DNA from: Streptomyces sp. AP-93
GTDB taxonomy: Bacteria > Actinomycetota > Actinomycetes > Streptomycetales > Streptomycetaceae
DNA: 64,000 nt
Assembly: GCF_022808175.1 (NCBI RefSeq)
Contig: NZ_JALGBX010000001.1
Coordinates: 62,001-126,000, forward strand
Reading direction: 5' to 3'
Shown here: positions 16,943-28,371 of the stretch, piece after piece
Layout: every line of letters starts with the position of its first letter
Numbering within the stretch: position 1 is the first letter of the stretch
Translations under genes and position numbers: made by a program
Notes under the pieces: generated by a model
The model's input: the letters and a program-made list of their open reading frames with translations, nothing else
The model's database searches: none
Told to the model about the DNA's origin: nothing

Positions 16943-16975
16943 CTCACACCTCACACCTCACACGTCACACGTCCT
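16943..16975. repeat. CTCACAC/GTCACAC tandem repeat in the permease leader
   Basis: Four to five consecutive heptamers (CTCACAC, CTCACAC, GTCACAC) just before the permease Shine-Dalgarno. No function evident. Confidence 0.55.
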
Positions 16976-16987
16976 CGGGAGACACCG

Positions 16988-18340
16988 ATGTCCCTCAGCC
17001 ACGACCCGGCCGCCGCGACCACGCGGCCGGGCACCGGCGCCGGCCCGTCCGGCCTGCCGAAGCGCCGGATCGGCAAGTACCGCTTCGCGATCCTCGCCGT
17101 GCTCTTCGTCAGTACCGCCATCAACTACCTGGACCGCAGCGTCCTGTCGATCGTGGCGCCGGACGTCTCCAAGGACCTCGGCATCTCGCCCGAGATGATG
17201 GGCTGGCTCTTCTCCGGCTTCGCCTGGACCTACGCCCTCGCCCAGATCCCCGGCGGCCGCCTTGTCGACAAGTTCGGCCCGCGCATCGTCTACGCCTGGG
17301 CGCTGATCGGCTGGTCCGTGATGACCGCCCTCGGCTCGCTCGCCAAGGGCTTCGGCTTCCTCTTCGCCAGCCGCATGGGCCTCGGCCTCTTCGAAGCCCC
17401 CGCCTTCCCCTGCAACGGGCGCGTCGCCGCCTCCTGGTTCCCGCGCGCCGAACGCGGCCGGGCGGTCGCCGTCTACACCTCCGGGCAGTTCATCGGCCTC
17501 GGCGTGGCCTTCCCGCTGATCGCCTGGATGGCCGCCGCCCTCGGCTGGCGCCACGTGTTCTGGATCCTCGGCGGCATGGGCATCGCCTGGGCGCTGGTGT
17601 GGGTGAAGGTCATCCGCAACCGCCCCGAACAGCACCCCGGGGTCGGCGAGTACGAGCTCGTCCACATCACCGGGGACGAGGCCTCCGCCGACAGCTCCGC
17701 CCAGGCCCGGGAGAAGGGCGCCTTCCGCCGGGACATGGGCTTCCTGCTCCGCCGGCGCCGCATCTGGGGCGTCTTCCTCGGCCAGTTCGCCATCGCCTCG
17801 ACGCTGTACTTCTTCCTGACCTGGTTCCCGACCTACCTCACCAACGAGCGCGGCCTGAGCCTCGACAAGGGCGGCCTGACCGGGGCCCTGCCCTTCGTCG
17901 CCGCCCTCGTGGGCGTGCTGTGCGGCGGCAGTTGGTCCGACTGGATGGTCAAGCGCGGCATGTCGGCCTCCTTCGCCCGCAAGACCCCGATCGTGACGGG
18001 CCTGGCCCTGGCGGGCGTCATCGTCGCCGCCAACTACGTCACCTCGAACGCCGCGATGATCGCCATCATGTGCGTGGCCTTCTTCGCCAACGGCCTCGCG
18101 TCCTTCTCCTGGGTCCTGGTCACCGAGATCGCCCCGGAGCGGATGCTCGGCGTGGCCGGCGGGGTCTTCAACGTCTTCGGCAACCTCGCCGGCATCGTCG
18201 TCCCGATCGTCATCGGCTACATGATCGGCGGCGGCGACGGCTCCTTCGCCCTCCCGCTGATGCTGATCGGCGGCATCACGATCGGCGGCGCCCTGTCCTT
18301 CCTCTTCCTGGTGGACAAGGTCGAACGCATCGAGGCATGA
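16988..18340 (+). CDS. MFS transporter, anion:cation symporter type (probable galactonate permease)
   Basis: 450 residues with 12 predicted membrane helices, of the ACS/glucarate-type MFS group that includes DgoT. Motifs seen are INYLDRSVLSIVAPDVSKDLG, GGRLVDKFGPRIVYAWAL and GLGLFEAPAFPCNGRVAASWFPRAERGRA. ATG 16988 follows GGGAG. It is transcribed divergently from the regulator-dehydratase-aldolase-kinase set, completing a D-galactonate uptake and breakdown unit. Substrate inferred from neighbours. Confidence 0.9.
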   Translation: MSLSHDPAAATTRPGTGAGPSGLPKRRIGKYRFAILAVLFVSTAINYLDRSVLSIVAPDVSKDLGISPEMMGWLFSGFAWTYALAQIPGGRLVDKFGPRIVYAWALIGWSVMTALGSLAKGFGFLFASRMGLGLFEAPAFPCNGRVAASWFPRAERGRAVAVYTSGQFIGLGVAFPLIAWMAAALGWRHVFWILGGMGIAWALVWVKVIRNRPEQHPGVGEYELVHITGDEASADSSAQAREKGAFRRDMGFLLRRRRIWGVFLGQFAIASTLYFFLTWFPTYLTNERGLSLDKGGLTGALPFVAALVGVLCGGSWSDWMVKRGMSASFARKTPIVTGLALAGVIVAANYVTSNAAMIAIMCVAFFANGLASFSWVLVTEIAPERMLGVAGGVFNVFGNLAGIVVPIVIGYMIGGGDGSFALPLMLIGGITIGGALSFLFLVDKVERIEA

Positions 18341-18382
18341 GAAGGCGGAAGGCGGCCGTGCCCTGCCCTGCCCTGCCCTGCC

Positions 18383-19090
18383 CTACGCCGGCCTGCCGAC
18401 GGGCCTCCCGCTCGTACTCGTACGTGCCCGCTGCTCCCGAGCCGCTTGCTCGGGGTGGCGGGCACGCCAGTACGGATTGTCGTGCGGCAGGGCGCTGCCC
18501 ACCCGCCCGTACATCCCGAACCACATCAGCATCACGCCCACCACGAAGCTGAACAGCACGTTGGGCATGTGGAAGGCCAGGAAGTTCATCTTCGTGTCGA
18601 GGAGCGCGAGGTTCACGAACCCGCTCGCGATGAACAGCACGCCCAGCACGATGTTGAGCGTCGAGGCGAAACTGCCGCCGATGACCATCCCGGCGAACAG
18701 CAGCAGCCCGATACAGATCGACAGGACGCTCAGCGCGCCGTTGGTGTTCAGGGCGAGCACCGTGTCCCCGCCGGTGTCGAAGAATCCGATCCGGTCGATG
18801 AGCCCCAGGATCCCGAAGACGACCAGCAGCAGTCCGGTCAGGCCGGCGCCGACCCGGTAGACCTTGCTGAGCCGGTGATCGGCGGGCAGGTGCTCGTCGA
18901 GGCGCGCGTTGACGGGACGCATCAGGCGGCGCAGGATCCTGGAGACCCCGGCGGAGTCCTCGGAGGATGACGCGGTCGCGTACGGCTCGTGGGCCATGTA
19001 GGGCGCGTAGTGCTCGTGCGGCTCGTGGCACCCGTAGAGCGCGTGGGGTGCGTACGGCTCCTGCGGTGCGGGTGAAGCGTGGGCGGCCAT
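18383..19090 (-). CDS. DUF4383 domain membrane protein
   Basis: 235 residues. The N-terminal ~70 residues are polar and His/Tyr/Pro-rich (YGCHEPHEHYAPYMAHEPYA). The middle holds four membrane helices (VGAGLTGLLLVVFGILGLID ... VLSFVVGVMLMWFGMYGRVG) typical of DUF4383, and a short Arg-rich tail follows. ATG 19090 is preceded by GAGGAGGG at 6 bases, which excludes longer starts. Function unknown. A run of CCTGC pentamers lies just beyond the stop (18357-18385). Confidence 0.87.
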   Translation of the reverse strand: MAAHASPAPQEPYAPHALYGCHEPHEHYAPYMAHEPYATASSSEDSAGVSRILRRLMRPVNARLDEHLPADHRLSKVYRVGAGLTGLLLVVFGILGLIDRIGFFDTGGDTVLALNTNGALSVLSICIGLLLFAGMVIGGSFASTLNIVLGVLFIASGFVNLALLDTKMNFLAFHMPNVLFSFVVGVMLMWFGMYGRVGSALPHDNPYWRARHPEQAAREQRARTSTSGRPVGRPA

Positions 19091-19198
19091 GGCGCCCTCC
19101 TCTGCTCCGTTCCTGGCCCCTCCAGCATCCGCCGATGGCCCGACCCGGACAAGTCTGGGCCGGCGCCCCCTCTGGCGCGGCCGCACCGGCGCGGGCCC

Positions 19199-20449
19199 TC
19201 AGGCGTGGCCGCGCTCGGTCCGGATGTCCGTCACCACCCGCTGCACGGAGGACCGTACGGCCTCCATCTCCTGGAGGAAGGCCCAGTAGTCCGGGTGCCG
19301 GTCCTCCAGCGCGGCCAGCGCCCGGGGCACCCGGGCCACCGCGTCGTCCAGCGGGCGGGCGTGCCGGTCCTCGGGGACCGTGCGGCCCTCCATCGCCAGG
19401 CGCTGCGCGTCCCGGATCGCGAACCGGGTGCGCTGCACCTCGGCCTGCGGATCCCGCGCCACCGCTTCCAGCCGGGTCAGCCGGTCCTGCGCCGCCGACA
19501 CCGCCTCGTCGGTGGCGTCCAGCGAAGCCCGTACCGCCTCGACCAGGGCCGCTACGACGGCCCACTGCTGCTGGTCGCGCGCCCGGCCGGCCTCCGCGAG
19601 CCGGTCCTCCGCCTGCGCCACGTCCCGTACCGCCTGCTCCGGCACCTGCTGGAGGTCCTGCCAGCAGGCCGCGCTGAAGCGCCGGCGCAGCTCGCTGAGC
19701 ACCGGATCCACCCGGTCCGCCCGGTTGCGCAGGGCCTGCGCCCGGGTCCGCAGGCTCACCAGCCGCCGGTCGATCTCCGCGGCCCGCTCCGGGAGCCGCG
19801 CCGCCTCGGCCCGTATCGCCTCGGCGTCGCGCAGGATCCGGTCGGCCCGCTGCACGGTCTCCTGCACCCCGTGCTGCGCGGCGCCCTGGTTCAGCTTGGT
19901 CAGCTCCGGCCCGAGCGCGGCCAGCCGGGCGGCCAGGTCGTCGGCCCGGATCCCCTTGCCGCGCACCTCGTCCAGCGCCGTGCTCGCCGCGAGCAGCGCG
20001 GCCCTGGCCCGCTCCCGGGCCGGCGCCACCCGGGCCAGCTGCGTCTCGGCCCGGTCCAGCAGCGGCTGCAGCCCGAGCGCGAACCGGTCGAGCTCGCCCT
20101 TGACCCGTACGAGCTCCTCCTTGGCCCGCGTCAGCTCCTCCCGGGCCCGCGTCGCGGCGGACGCCTCCAGCTCCACCCGATCGAGATCGTGCGCGTCGAC
20201 GGCATTGATGTACACGTGGCTGACCTGGTCGATCCGCTGCCCGAGCGCGACGAACCCCTCACCCACCCGACGCGCCTCCGGCGAGCCGTCCGCGGCCGCG
20301 ATCGTCTCGATCGAGATCCGCAGATCCCGCTGCGCGGTGTCCAGCTCGTAGAACGCCGCGGCGGCAGCATCCTTCGCCGCCTGCGCATCCGCCCGCCGAC
20401 TCTCGTCCCGCCCGCCGCCGCCGAACCACCGCCGGGGTGCCGTCGTCAC
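19199..20449 (-). CDS. Conserved coiled-coil protein of unknown function
   Basis: A 416-residue, strongly helical protein with extended heptad-like Arg/Glu/Ala patterns, for example TRAREELTRAKEELVRVKGEL and RTRAQALRNRADRVDPVLSE. There is no signal peptide or membrane helix. The N-terminus VTTAPRRWFGGGGRDESRRA is followed by a stretch starting at AAAFYELDTAQRDLRISIETI. The GTG start at 20449 sits after GGAGAGG. It may be structural or scaffolding; no recognised domain. It lies back to back with the tRNA-Val gene. Confidence 0.82.
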   Translation of the reverse strand: MTTAPRRWFGGGGRDESRRADAQAAKDAAAAAFYELDTAQRDLRISIETIAAADGSPEARRVGEGFVALGQRIDQVSHVYINAVDAHDLDRVELEASAATRAREELTRAKEELVRVKGELDRFALGLQPLLDRAETQLARVAPARERARAALLAASTALDEVRGKGIRADDLAARLAALGPELTKLNQGAAQHGVQETVQRADRILRDAEAIRAEAARLPERAAEIDRRLVSLRTRAQALRNRADRVDPVLSELRRRFSAACWQDLQQVPEQAVRDVAQAEDRLAEAGRARDQQQWAVVAALVEAVRASLDATDEAVSAAQDRLTRLEAVARDPQAEVQRTRFAIRDAQRLAMEGRTVPEDRHARPLDDAVARVPRALAALEDRHPDYWAFLQEMEAVRSSVQRVVTDIRTERGHA

Positions 20450-20565
20450 AGTCGCCTCTCCCGTACCCGGTCCGTCCGCAATTCCCCTGCCCCGGTCCAT
20501 TCTCCCCCACGGGAACGGGTTTGCGTGGGGGGTGTGCCCTGCATGTAGGCTGTCCACTCATCCAC

Positions 20566-20640
20566 GGGTGCGTAGCTCAGGGGTAGAGCGCTGCTCTTAC
20601 AAAGCAGATGTCGGCGGTTCGAAACCGTCCGCGCCCACCA
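20566..20640 (+). tRNA. tRNA-Val (anticodon UAC)
   Basis: Complete cloverleaf: acceptor GGGTGCG pairs with CGCGCCC (one G-U), D arm CTCAGGGGTAGAG, anticodon stem CTGCT/AGCAG with loop CTTACAA (anticodon TAC), T arm GGCGGTTCGAAACCGTC, and an encoded CCA at 20638-20640. A perfect 14-bp terminator follows. Confidence 0.97.
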
Positions 20641-20644
20641 GCAA

Positions 20645-20678
20645 AGAGACCCCCTGCCGATCATGGCAGGGGGTCTCT
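20645..20678 (+). terminator. tRNA-Val terminator hairpin
   Basis: Perfect 14-bp arms AGAGACCCCCTGCC / GGCAGGGGGTCTCT with loop GATCAT, five bases after the tRNA CCA end. Confidence 0.9.
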
Positions 20679-20808
20679 TGCATCCGGATCCGACATCAGC
20701 GGGAGCAGCCAGGACGGCCGGGCTGCTGCCCGAGCAGCCGGCCCATGCGCCCGATGGCCTCCCGCTGCGACGGGTCTCCTGCGGCAGGGCGACCACTGTC
20801 CGCGTTCG

Positions 20809-22350
20809 TTGGGCACAGACCGTCAGTCTGGTGCGCCTCGTTCTCTGGCTCGCGCGCTTGCGGAAAGCCTGCGCGACCTGTTCCTGCCGTTTCAGGTCTC
20901 CGTGAGGCGATACGCAGCGCGGTGTCACACAGATCCGGGCACGATCTCGCGGTACCTCAACGGAAGCCGCATTGCGCCCTGGCCGTTCGTTCGTCAGCTC
21001 CTGGTCGAACTTGGTGAGGAACGGCAGACCCCCATACGGGCTGAGGTTCACGAGCACGTTCGGCAACTCCACAGGGCAGCGTTGCAGGCCGGCAACAGGG
21101 GCCGCTATGAGGTGCAAAACCTTCAGGACCAGCTCGAACAGGCGGACCGTGTACACCGCCAAGCCAACCTTCGAGAGCAAGCCTTGCTCGAAGCGCTGCA
21201 GAGCCGGCAACGGCGCATCGCAGAACTGGAGATGCGCCAGCAGGAGATCGAGGCGTCTCGGGAGCGGGAAAGCCTGGAGAGCTCCGCGACCCTCGCCAGG
21301 CTTGAGGCGAGCGCGGAGAGTAACACCCAGGAAATTAACCGCCTGCGGCAGGAAATTGCCGATCTCCAGCTGCAACTAGATCTGGCCAAGGAGGGCGCTG
21401 CCGAATCGGAGGCAAGGTGTGTGAATCTGGAACAGAGATTGGAAGAAGCCGAGGCGAGGGCAGATTCTGGATCTGAATCCCGCATTAACGAAGAACTCGA
21501 CAACGCATTGCAGCAGGTCACGGAAGCCAGGGCCGAAGCGGAACGGCTGCGGCGACTTGTCGAAGAGATGCGGGATCGGCGACATGAAACGGTAACCCAA
21601 TCTCGGCGATATAAAGACAAAAAGCCAGAGGAGGTCAGTGTATTAATTTCCACCCCGCCAAAAGCTTTGGCTGGTCAGCTCCTGCAGCTATCCGCAACTT
21701 GGGAAGAAACAGAATATTGCTCCCTTCTTCGCGACATTGGTTTGCGCTACCCGGCAGAGTCCGTTGTGGAGCTGACGAGAGAACTGGAGGGGAGCGAGCA
21801 GAGTGACGCCGCCAGGAAGGTGTTGGTGTCCAGTGCGGAACGCAACACGGCGGACGTCCTTGCGATATCTGTCGGATGGGGCTCCGAATACTCATCCGAC
21901 GGTCTGATCCGGAACGGCCATAGCGTGATCTCTTGGCATGTCTGGGATCGGCCTTCGTCATGCTTCACGCAAATGATTGAAGCAATCAGGGACTCGCCGG
22001 CCATCAACTCTGGAGAGCTGGAAGAGGTCGCCTTCGCATCTGCCGCGGCGAATCAGAGCAGCGCGGGATTCGCCGAGATCATCGCCGAGCTGTCCCCCGA
22101 CGATCGCGTTGCCCTGGCTAGGGCAGCTGGAGCCCATCGAGACCCCAGCAAGATTGCGGGACTAGTGATTCGACTTACGGAATCCGGGCGACTGGAGTCA
22201 GTAGACGAAATTCTGAACGAAATGGTGCAGGTTCGTCCGGCCGCAGCTCGGCAACTGGCCAGGAATTTTCGCTCACTGAATCTCGCTGAGGAGGGGCTCA
22301 AGCTGGAAGAAAAGCTGAGCGATTTGAGCTCCGATACCACCTCTGATTGA
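20809..22350 (+). CDS. HTH-containing long coiled-coil protein, accessory, function unknown
   Basis: About 513 residues. A helix-turn-helix lies near the N-terminus (SVRRYAARCHTDPGTISRYLNG). A long charged coiled coil follows (residues ~95-290, e.g. QSRQRRIAELEMRQQEIEAS). The C-terminal ~200 residues form a helical region ending RQLARNFRSLNLAEEGLKLE. The true start is uncertain: the frame is open back through the tRNA, which cannot be coding, so TTG 20809 (MGTDRQSGAPRSLARAL) is the best guess and GTG 20902 the alternative. From about 21300 the base composition is visibly poorer in G+C than its neighbours (AGGAAATTAACC, TATAAAGACAAAAAG), suggesting acquisition next to the tRNA. The HTH-plus-coil layout suggests a DNA-associated sensor, but no function can be assigned. 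Confidence 0.75.
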   Translation: MGTDRQSGAPRSLARALAESLRDLFLPFQVSVRRYAARCHTDPGTISRYLNGSRIAPWPFVRQLLVELGEERQTPIRAEVHEHVRQLHRAALQAGNRGRYEVQNLQDQLEQADRVHRQANLREQALLEALQSRQRRIAELEMRQQEIEASRERESLESSATLARLEASAESNTQEINRLRQEIADLQLQLDLAKEGAAESEARCVNLEQRLEEAEARADSGSESRINEELDNALQQVTEARAEAERLRRLVEEMRDRRHETVTQSRRYKDKKPEEVSVLISTPPKALAGQLLQLSATWEETEYCSLLRDIGLRYPAESVVELTRELEGSEQSDAARKVLVSSAERNTADVLAISVGWGSEYSSDGLIRNGHSVISWHVWDRPSSCFTQMIEAIRDSPAINSGELEEVAFASAAANQSSAGFAEIIAELSPDDRVALARAAGAHRDPSKIAGLVIRLTESGRLESVDEILNEMVQVRPAAARQLARNFRSLNLAEEGLKLEEKLSDLSSDTTSD

Positions 22351-22405
22351 GAACCTACCAGGGGTCGAAAGAGGTCGAGTTCGTCTTGAGGGCCAGCGGG
22401 TTGGC

Positions 22406-22681
22406 ATGGGCCACTCCTGGAAATCTGACGATGGTGTCGCGCACGTCTTCAGGTGGGAAGCGGACGCGCGGATCGAGGTGCGGAGCCTCGGGGGAGAGGT
22501 CGTTGTCGAGGCGAACGCCGCGGGTCTCAGGACGCTCGCGGGACATCTGCTCGTGCTTGCGGGCGACGGCGTCCCGGATGGGAGCCACCTGCACCTCGAA
22601 GACAGCAATGGTTTGGAAGATGGGTCCGTCGGCTTGGTCCTGGAGCGGTGCGACGACGATCCCGTTCGCGCCCATCAGTGA
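22406..22681 (+). CDS. Imm32-like orphan immunity protein
   Basis: A 91-residue protein (MGHSWKSDDGVAHVFRWEAD...) whose central ALLxLAG-type helix followed by GSHLHLEDSNGLEDGSVGLVLERCD matches the pattern of the Imm32 immunity family (HLHLD...GLE.GS). Immunity proteins normally neutralise a cognate polymorphic toxin; no toxin gene is visible nearby, so it is an orphan. It follows the lower-GC coiled-coil gene by 55 bases and ends at a terminator. The Shine-Dalgarno is weak. The reverse-strand frame here shows no family pattern and is taken as a shadow. Confidence 0.68.
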   Translation: MGHSWKSDDGVAHVFRWEADARIEVRSLGGEVVVEANAAGLRTLAGHLLVLAGDGVPDGSHLHLEDSNGLEDGSVGLVLERCDDDPVRAHQ

Positions 22682-22715
22682 GAAGGCCCCCTGCCGTGAA
22701 CGGCGGGGGGCTTCT
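22681..22715 (+). terminator. Hairpin terminator after the Imm32-like gene
   Basis: AGAAGGCCCCCTGCCG pairs imperfectly (one bulge) with CGGCGGGGGGCTTCT around a short TGAA loop, directly at the stop codon. Confidence 0.7.
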
Positions 22716-22779
22716 GCGTGGGTTCGGGTGGGGGGTGTGGGGCGGTGACGGGTTGGTCGGGGGGCGGGATAGTGGGGGT

Positions 22780-23010
22780 ATGTGCCGATCGATTAAGACG
22801 TTGCGTCCGCCCGCGATTCCGGAGAAGGCGACCGAGGAGGAGATCAGGGCCGCCGCCTTGCAGTACGTGCGGAAGGTGTCCGGTTTCAGGGTGCCGGCCG
22901 CGCACAACCAGGAGGTTTTCGCCGCCGCCGTCGACGCGGTCGCGGAGGCTACGAGGGAGCTGCTGGAGGGGATTCACGTCAGGGGGGCGGGTGCTGCCGT
23001 GACCGGGTGA
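22780..23010 (+). CDS. DUF2277 family protein
   Basis: A 76-residue protein beginning MCRSIKTLRPPAIPEKATEEE and continuing AALQYVRKVSGFRVPAAHNQEVF, the hallmark of DUF2277. ATG 22780 follows AGTGGGGG. There is no signal peptide. It is convergent with the universal stress protein gene (gap of 22 bases). The family is widespread in soil bacteria and uncharacterised. Confidence 0.92.
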   Translation: MCRSIKTLRPPAIPEKATEEEIRAAALQYVRKVSGFRVPAAHNQEVFAAAVDAVAEATRELLEGIHVRGAGAAVTG

Positions 23011-23032
23011 GGGCCGGTCGGGCGCAGGGTGG

Positions 23033-23935
23033 TCAGGCGGCTGCCGGGACGGCGCTCTCTTCCAGGGGGACCACCGTGACGGGGCAGCCGGTGTGGAGCA
23101 GTACCGCGTTGGTGACGGAGCCCAGGCGCGGGGAGAGCGGACGCTTGCGGTGGCGGCCGATGACGAGCAGGTCCGCAGCCTGGGAGGCGGCCACCAGGTG
23201 GCCGGCCGCGTCGCCGGGCGCCGACACCTGCTCGATCTCCACCTCCGGGAACCGTTCGGCGTACGGACGCAGGTGCGCGGCGGCCAGGGCCGTGACCTGG
23301 TGGGCGTTGGCGGTCTCCTCGTGCGCGGCCGTGGCGATGGCACCGGCCGTGGTGAAGGTCCGGCCGGGCCAGGCGTGTGCGACCACGACTTGGAGCCGGG
23401 CGCCGCGCCGGGCCGCCTCGCGGAAGGCGAAGTAGGTGGTGCTCGGGTCGGGGGCCGCGCTGTTGAGGCCGAGTACGACCTGCCCGTACGGGTCGTGCAG
23501 GGGCGGCTCGGCGCGCGGGACGACCACCACGGGGCAGGCTGCCCGGCCGGCGCAGGCTATGCCGTTCGAGCCGAGGAGGAGGCTGGTGAAGCCGCCGCGG
23601 CCGCGCGAGCCGAGGACCATCAGCTGGGCGTCCTCGCCCAGATCGGGCAGTACCTGGTCGGGGGCGCCGGGGTGCGAGGCGTACTCGGTCGGGGGGAGTC
23701 CCGCGCGGCCGTCGAGGGCCTCCCGGACCCGGATCAGTACGGGGTCGTCGTCGAGGCCCGGCTCGTTGAAGCCCCCGGCCAGGGCCGCGCCGATGGTGTT
23801 CACGTAGAGGCGGGCGTGCACGATGCGCAGCGGGGCTCCGGCCATCAGGGCCTGGGAGATGGCCCATTCCAGGGCCCGGTTGCTGTTCGCGGAACCGTCG
23901 ACGGCGGCGATCACGGGGCGCGGGCTCTGGTCCAT
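23033..23935 (-). CDS. Universal stress protein, two Usp domains
   Basis: 300 residues with tandem Usp domains. The first starts RPVIAAVDGSANSNRALEWA and ends with the ATP-binding pattern GSRGRGGFTSLLLGSNG. The second starts at YGQVVLGLNSAAPDPS and ends with IGRHRKRPLSPRLGSVTNAV followed by CPVTVVP. ATG 23935 lies behind GAGGAG at 6 bases. A cytosolic nucleotide-binding stress protein; no specific inducer can be read from the sequence. Confidence 0.92.
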   Translation of the reverse strand: MDQSPRPVIAAVDGSANSNRALEWAISQALMAGAPLRIVHARLYVNTIGAALAGGFNEPGLDDDPVLIRVREALDGRAGLPPTEYASHPGAPDQVLPDLGEDAQLMVLGSRGRGGFTSLLLGSNGIACAGRAACPVVVVPRAEPPLHDPYGQVVLGLNSAAPDPSTTYFAFREAARRGARLQVVVAHAWPGRTFTTAGAIATAAHEETANAHQVTALAAAHLRPYAERFPEVEIEQVSAPGDAAGHLVAASQAADLLVIGRHRKRPLSPRLGSVTNAVLLHTGCPVTVVPLEESAVPAAA

Positions 23936-24133
23936 GGCGGGCTCCTCGGGGGCAGCGGTGCGTGGACTCAGCCTTGCGGGAGGGGGCCCCGGGCGGGAGT
24001 GGGGAAAGTCCCGAGTGGGGCGGGACCATCGGCCACTCCCGTGGCGGGGAGGGGGCACGGGTTCGGGGTGGGGTGGGGTGGGGTGCCTGGGTGGTGGGTG
24101 GGTGGGGTGCGTGGGGACGTCGGGCTGGTCCGC

Positions 24134-24649
24134 TCAGGAGGCGTGGCCCGTGCGGCGGCGCAGGATCCAGGCGCCGGCGCCCAGCGCACTGGCTACGAGG
24201 GCGCCGCCGATGGCGATCTGGCCCGGGCTCATGGAGCCGACGCTGCCGCCGAGTCCACCGCGGGCGGCGCCCGGGGTGATGTTCAGCGCCACGGTGACAC
24301 GCTCGCCGCCGGGGCCGCCGCACTCGAAGGTGACGGGATGTGAGCCGGCACTGATGTTCCGGGAGGTGACGGCGGAGCCGAAGAGGTTGGTCGCCTCGGC
24401 GTTGCCGGGGGTCAGCCAGACGTCGCCGAAGGCGCGGGAGGTGGCCTTGCCGGTACGCGTGCCGCAGCCGGTGACGTTGAGGCTGACCCGGCCCCCGGGG
24501 GCGACGTTGGTCGGGGAGACGCTGCCGGAGGGCTGGGCCTGGGCGAGGGTCGGTGGAGCGGCCGCGGCGAAGGCGACGGTCGCGGCGGCGACGGCCAGTA
24601 GGCGGGGGAGGGGGCGGTACCGGCGGGGGCTGTGGGGGGTGGCGGGCAT
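24134..24649 (-). CDS. Secreted, C-terminally anchored protein of unknown function
   Basis: 171 residues. Signal peptide RLLAVAAATVAFAAAAPPTLAQA is cut near residue 40. A beta-rich extracellular domain follows (SGSVSPTNVAPGGRVSLNVTGCG ... HPVTFECGG) with two cysteines. A C-terminal membrane helix (IAIGGALVASALGAGAWIL) is followed by RRRTGHAS. The layout is that of a Streptomyces surface protein held by a tail anchor; no sortase motif is seen. ATG 24649 is preceded by GAGGAG. Confidence 0.82.
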   Translation of the reverse strand: MPATPHSPRRYRPLPRLLAVAAATVAFAAAAPPTLAQAQPSGSVSPTNVAPGGRVSLNVTGCGTRTGKATSRAFGDVWLTPGNAEATNLFGSAVTSRNISAGSHPVTFECGGPGGERVTVALNITPGAARGGLGGSVGSMSPGQIAIGGALVASALGAGAWILRRRTGHAS

Positions 24650-25775
<1,126 letters not shown>

Positions 25776-26396
25776 CTAGGCGGTGGGGGTGGGGCGGCGG
25801 ACTACGAAGGCTGCCAGGGAGCCCGCGGCGAAGAGGGCGATCAGGGAGATCGCCGTGCCGAGCCAGGTGGTGCCCAGCCACTGGGTGCCGAAGTAGCCGA
25901 GGGCGACGCTGTAGCCGGCCCAGGCGATGGCGGCCAGGACCGACCAGGGCAGGAACTCCCTGACCTTGCGCTGGGTCTTGCCCGCGCCGAGGGAGACCAC
26001 CGAGCGGCCGGCCGGGGCGAAGCGGGCGACCACCACCAGGGCGCCGCCGCCGCGCGCGAGGGCGGTGCCGAGGCGCTCGTGGGCCCGGGTGAGCCGGCGG
26101 GAACGGGCGATGGCCCGGTCGAGACGGGCACCGCCCCGCCTGGCCAGCCGGTACGCGGCCATGTCGCCCAGCACCGAGGCGGTGACGGCCGTCACCAGCA
26201 GCGCCAGGATGTCCGGCACCTGGGACTCCACGGGCACGGGTCCCGCGGCACCGGCTGCCGCCGCGGCGGCAGCCGCAGCCGTGACCACCAGAACCCCACT
26301 GGGCAGCACCGGCAGGAACACGTCGAGCAGGATGGACAGCGCCACGAGGGCGTAGATCCATGGGCTCGAAGTCAGCGAGCCCAGAGTCTCAAGCAA
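25776..26396 (-). CDS. DedA family membrane protein
   Basis: 206 residues of the DedA/SNARE-associated family, with helices such as WIYALVALSILLDVFLPVLPSG and WSVLAAIAWAGYSVALGYFG. The conserved ARFAPAGRSVVSLGAGKTQ segment contains the family F-x-R-x-x-P/G-type motif. DedA proteins are inner-membrane lipid-linked carrier flippases or stress factors. The TTG at 26396 (LLETLGSLTSSPWIY) is chosen because GGGGAG lies six bases upstream; no ATG or GTG fits the conserved N-terminus. Confidence 0.85.
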   Translation of the reverse strand: MLETLGSLTSSPWIYALVALSILLDVFLPVLPSGVLVVTAAAAAAAAAGAAGPVPVESQVPDILALLVTAVTASVLGDMAAYRLARRGGARLDRAIARSRRLTRAHERLGTALARGGGALVVVARFAPAGRSVVSLGAGKTQRKVREFLPWSVLAAIAWAGYSVALGYFGTQWLGTTWLGTAISLIALFAAGSLAAFVVRRPTPTA

Positions 26397-26554
26397 AACG
26401 GGACTCCCCAGTCCGGTTGACGTGCCTCGGCGTGAGGCGCCGCGACGTCGCGGGGAGCGGCAGGGGCGGCTGACAGCGGAACAGCGTACGCCGGGCGTCC
26501 ACGGACCGGGCGCCCGGGGCTGTGCTCCGGCGTGACGGGTCACCCCGCCGCGCG

Positions 26555-28207
<1,653 letters not shown>

Positions 28208-28306
28208 GCAACTCCCCCTCCTTCATCAGGCGTTCCGTTTGATCACCGTACGACGGAGAGGGGGTGGTCCACCTCCCCCTGGCGGGGGAAAGATCCTTGG
28301 CCAGGG

Positions 28307-28350
28307 GTGGAGTGGGTGGAGTGGGTGGAGTGGGTGGAGTGGGTGGGGTG
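28307..28350. repeat. 9-base tandem repeat GTGGAGTGG
   Basis: Four consecutive units between the nuclease stop and the phosphatase promoter. The G-run spacing could allow quadruplex formation. Confidence 0.75.
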
Positions 28351-28371
28351 CGTGTGGGGTGCGGGTGGGGG

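Noticed and set aside
22355..22675. Minus-strand gene opposite the Imm32-like gene
   Set aside because: The plus-strand frame matches an Imm32-type pattern and ends at a terminator; the reverse frame has no family resemblance.
20566..22715. Integrated plasmid or prophage at tRNA-Val
   Set aside because: No integrase, excisionase, replication gene or duplicated tRNA 3' end could be found downstream.
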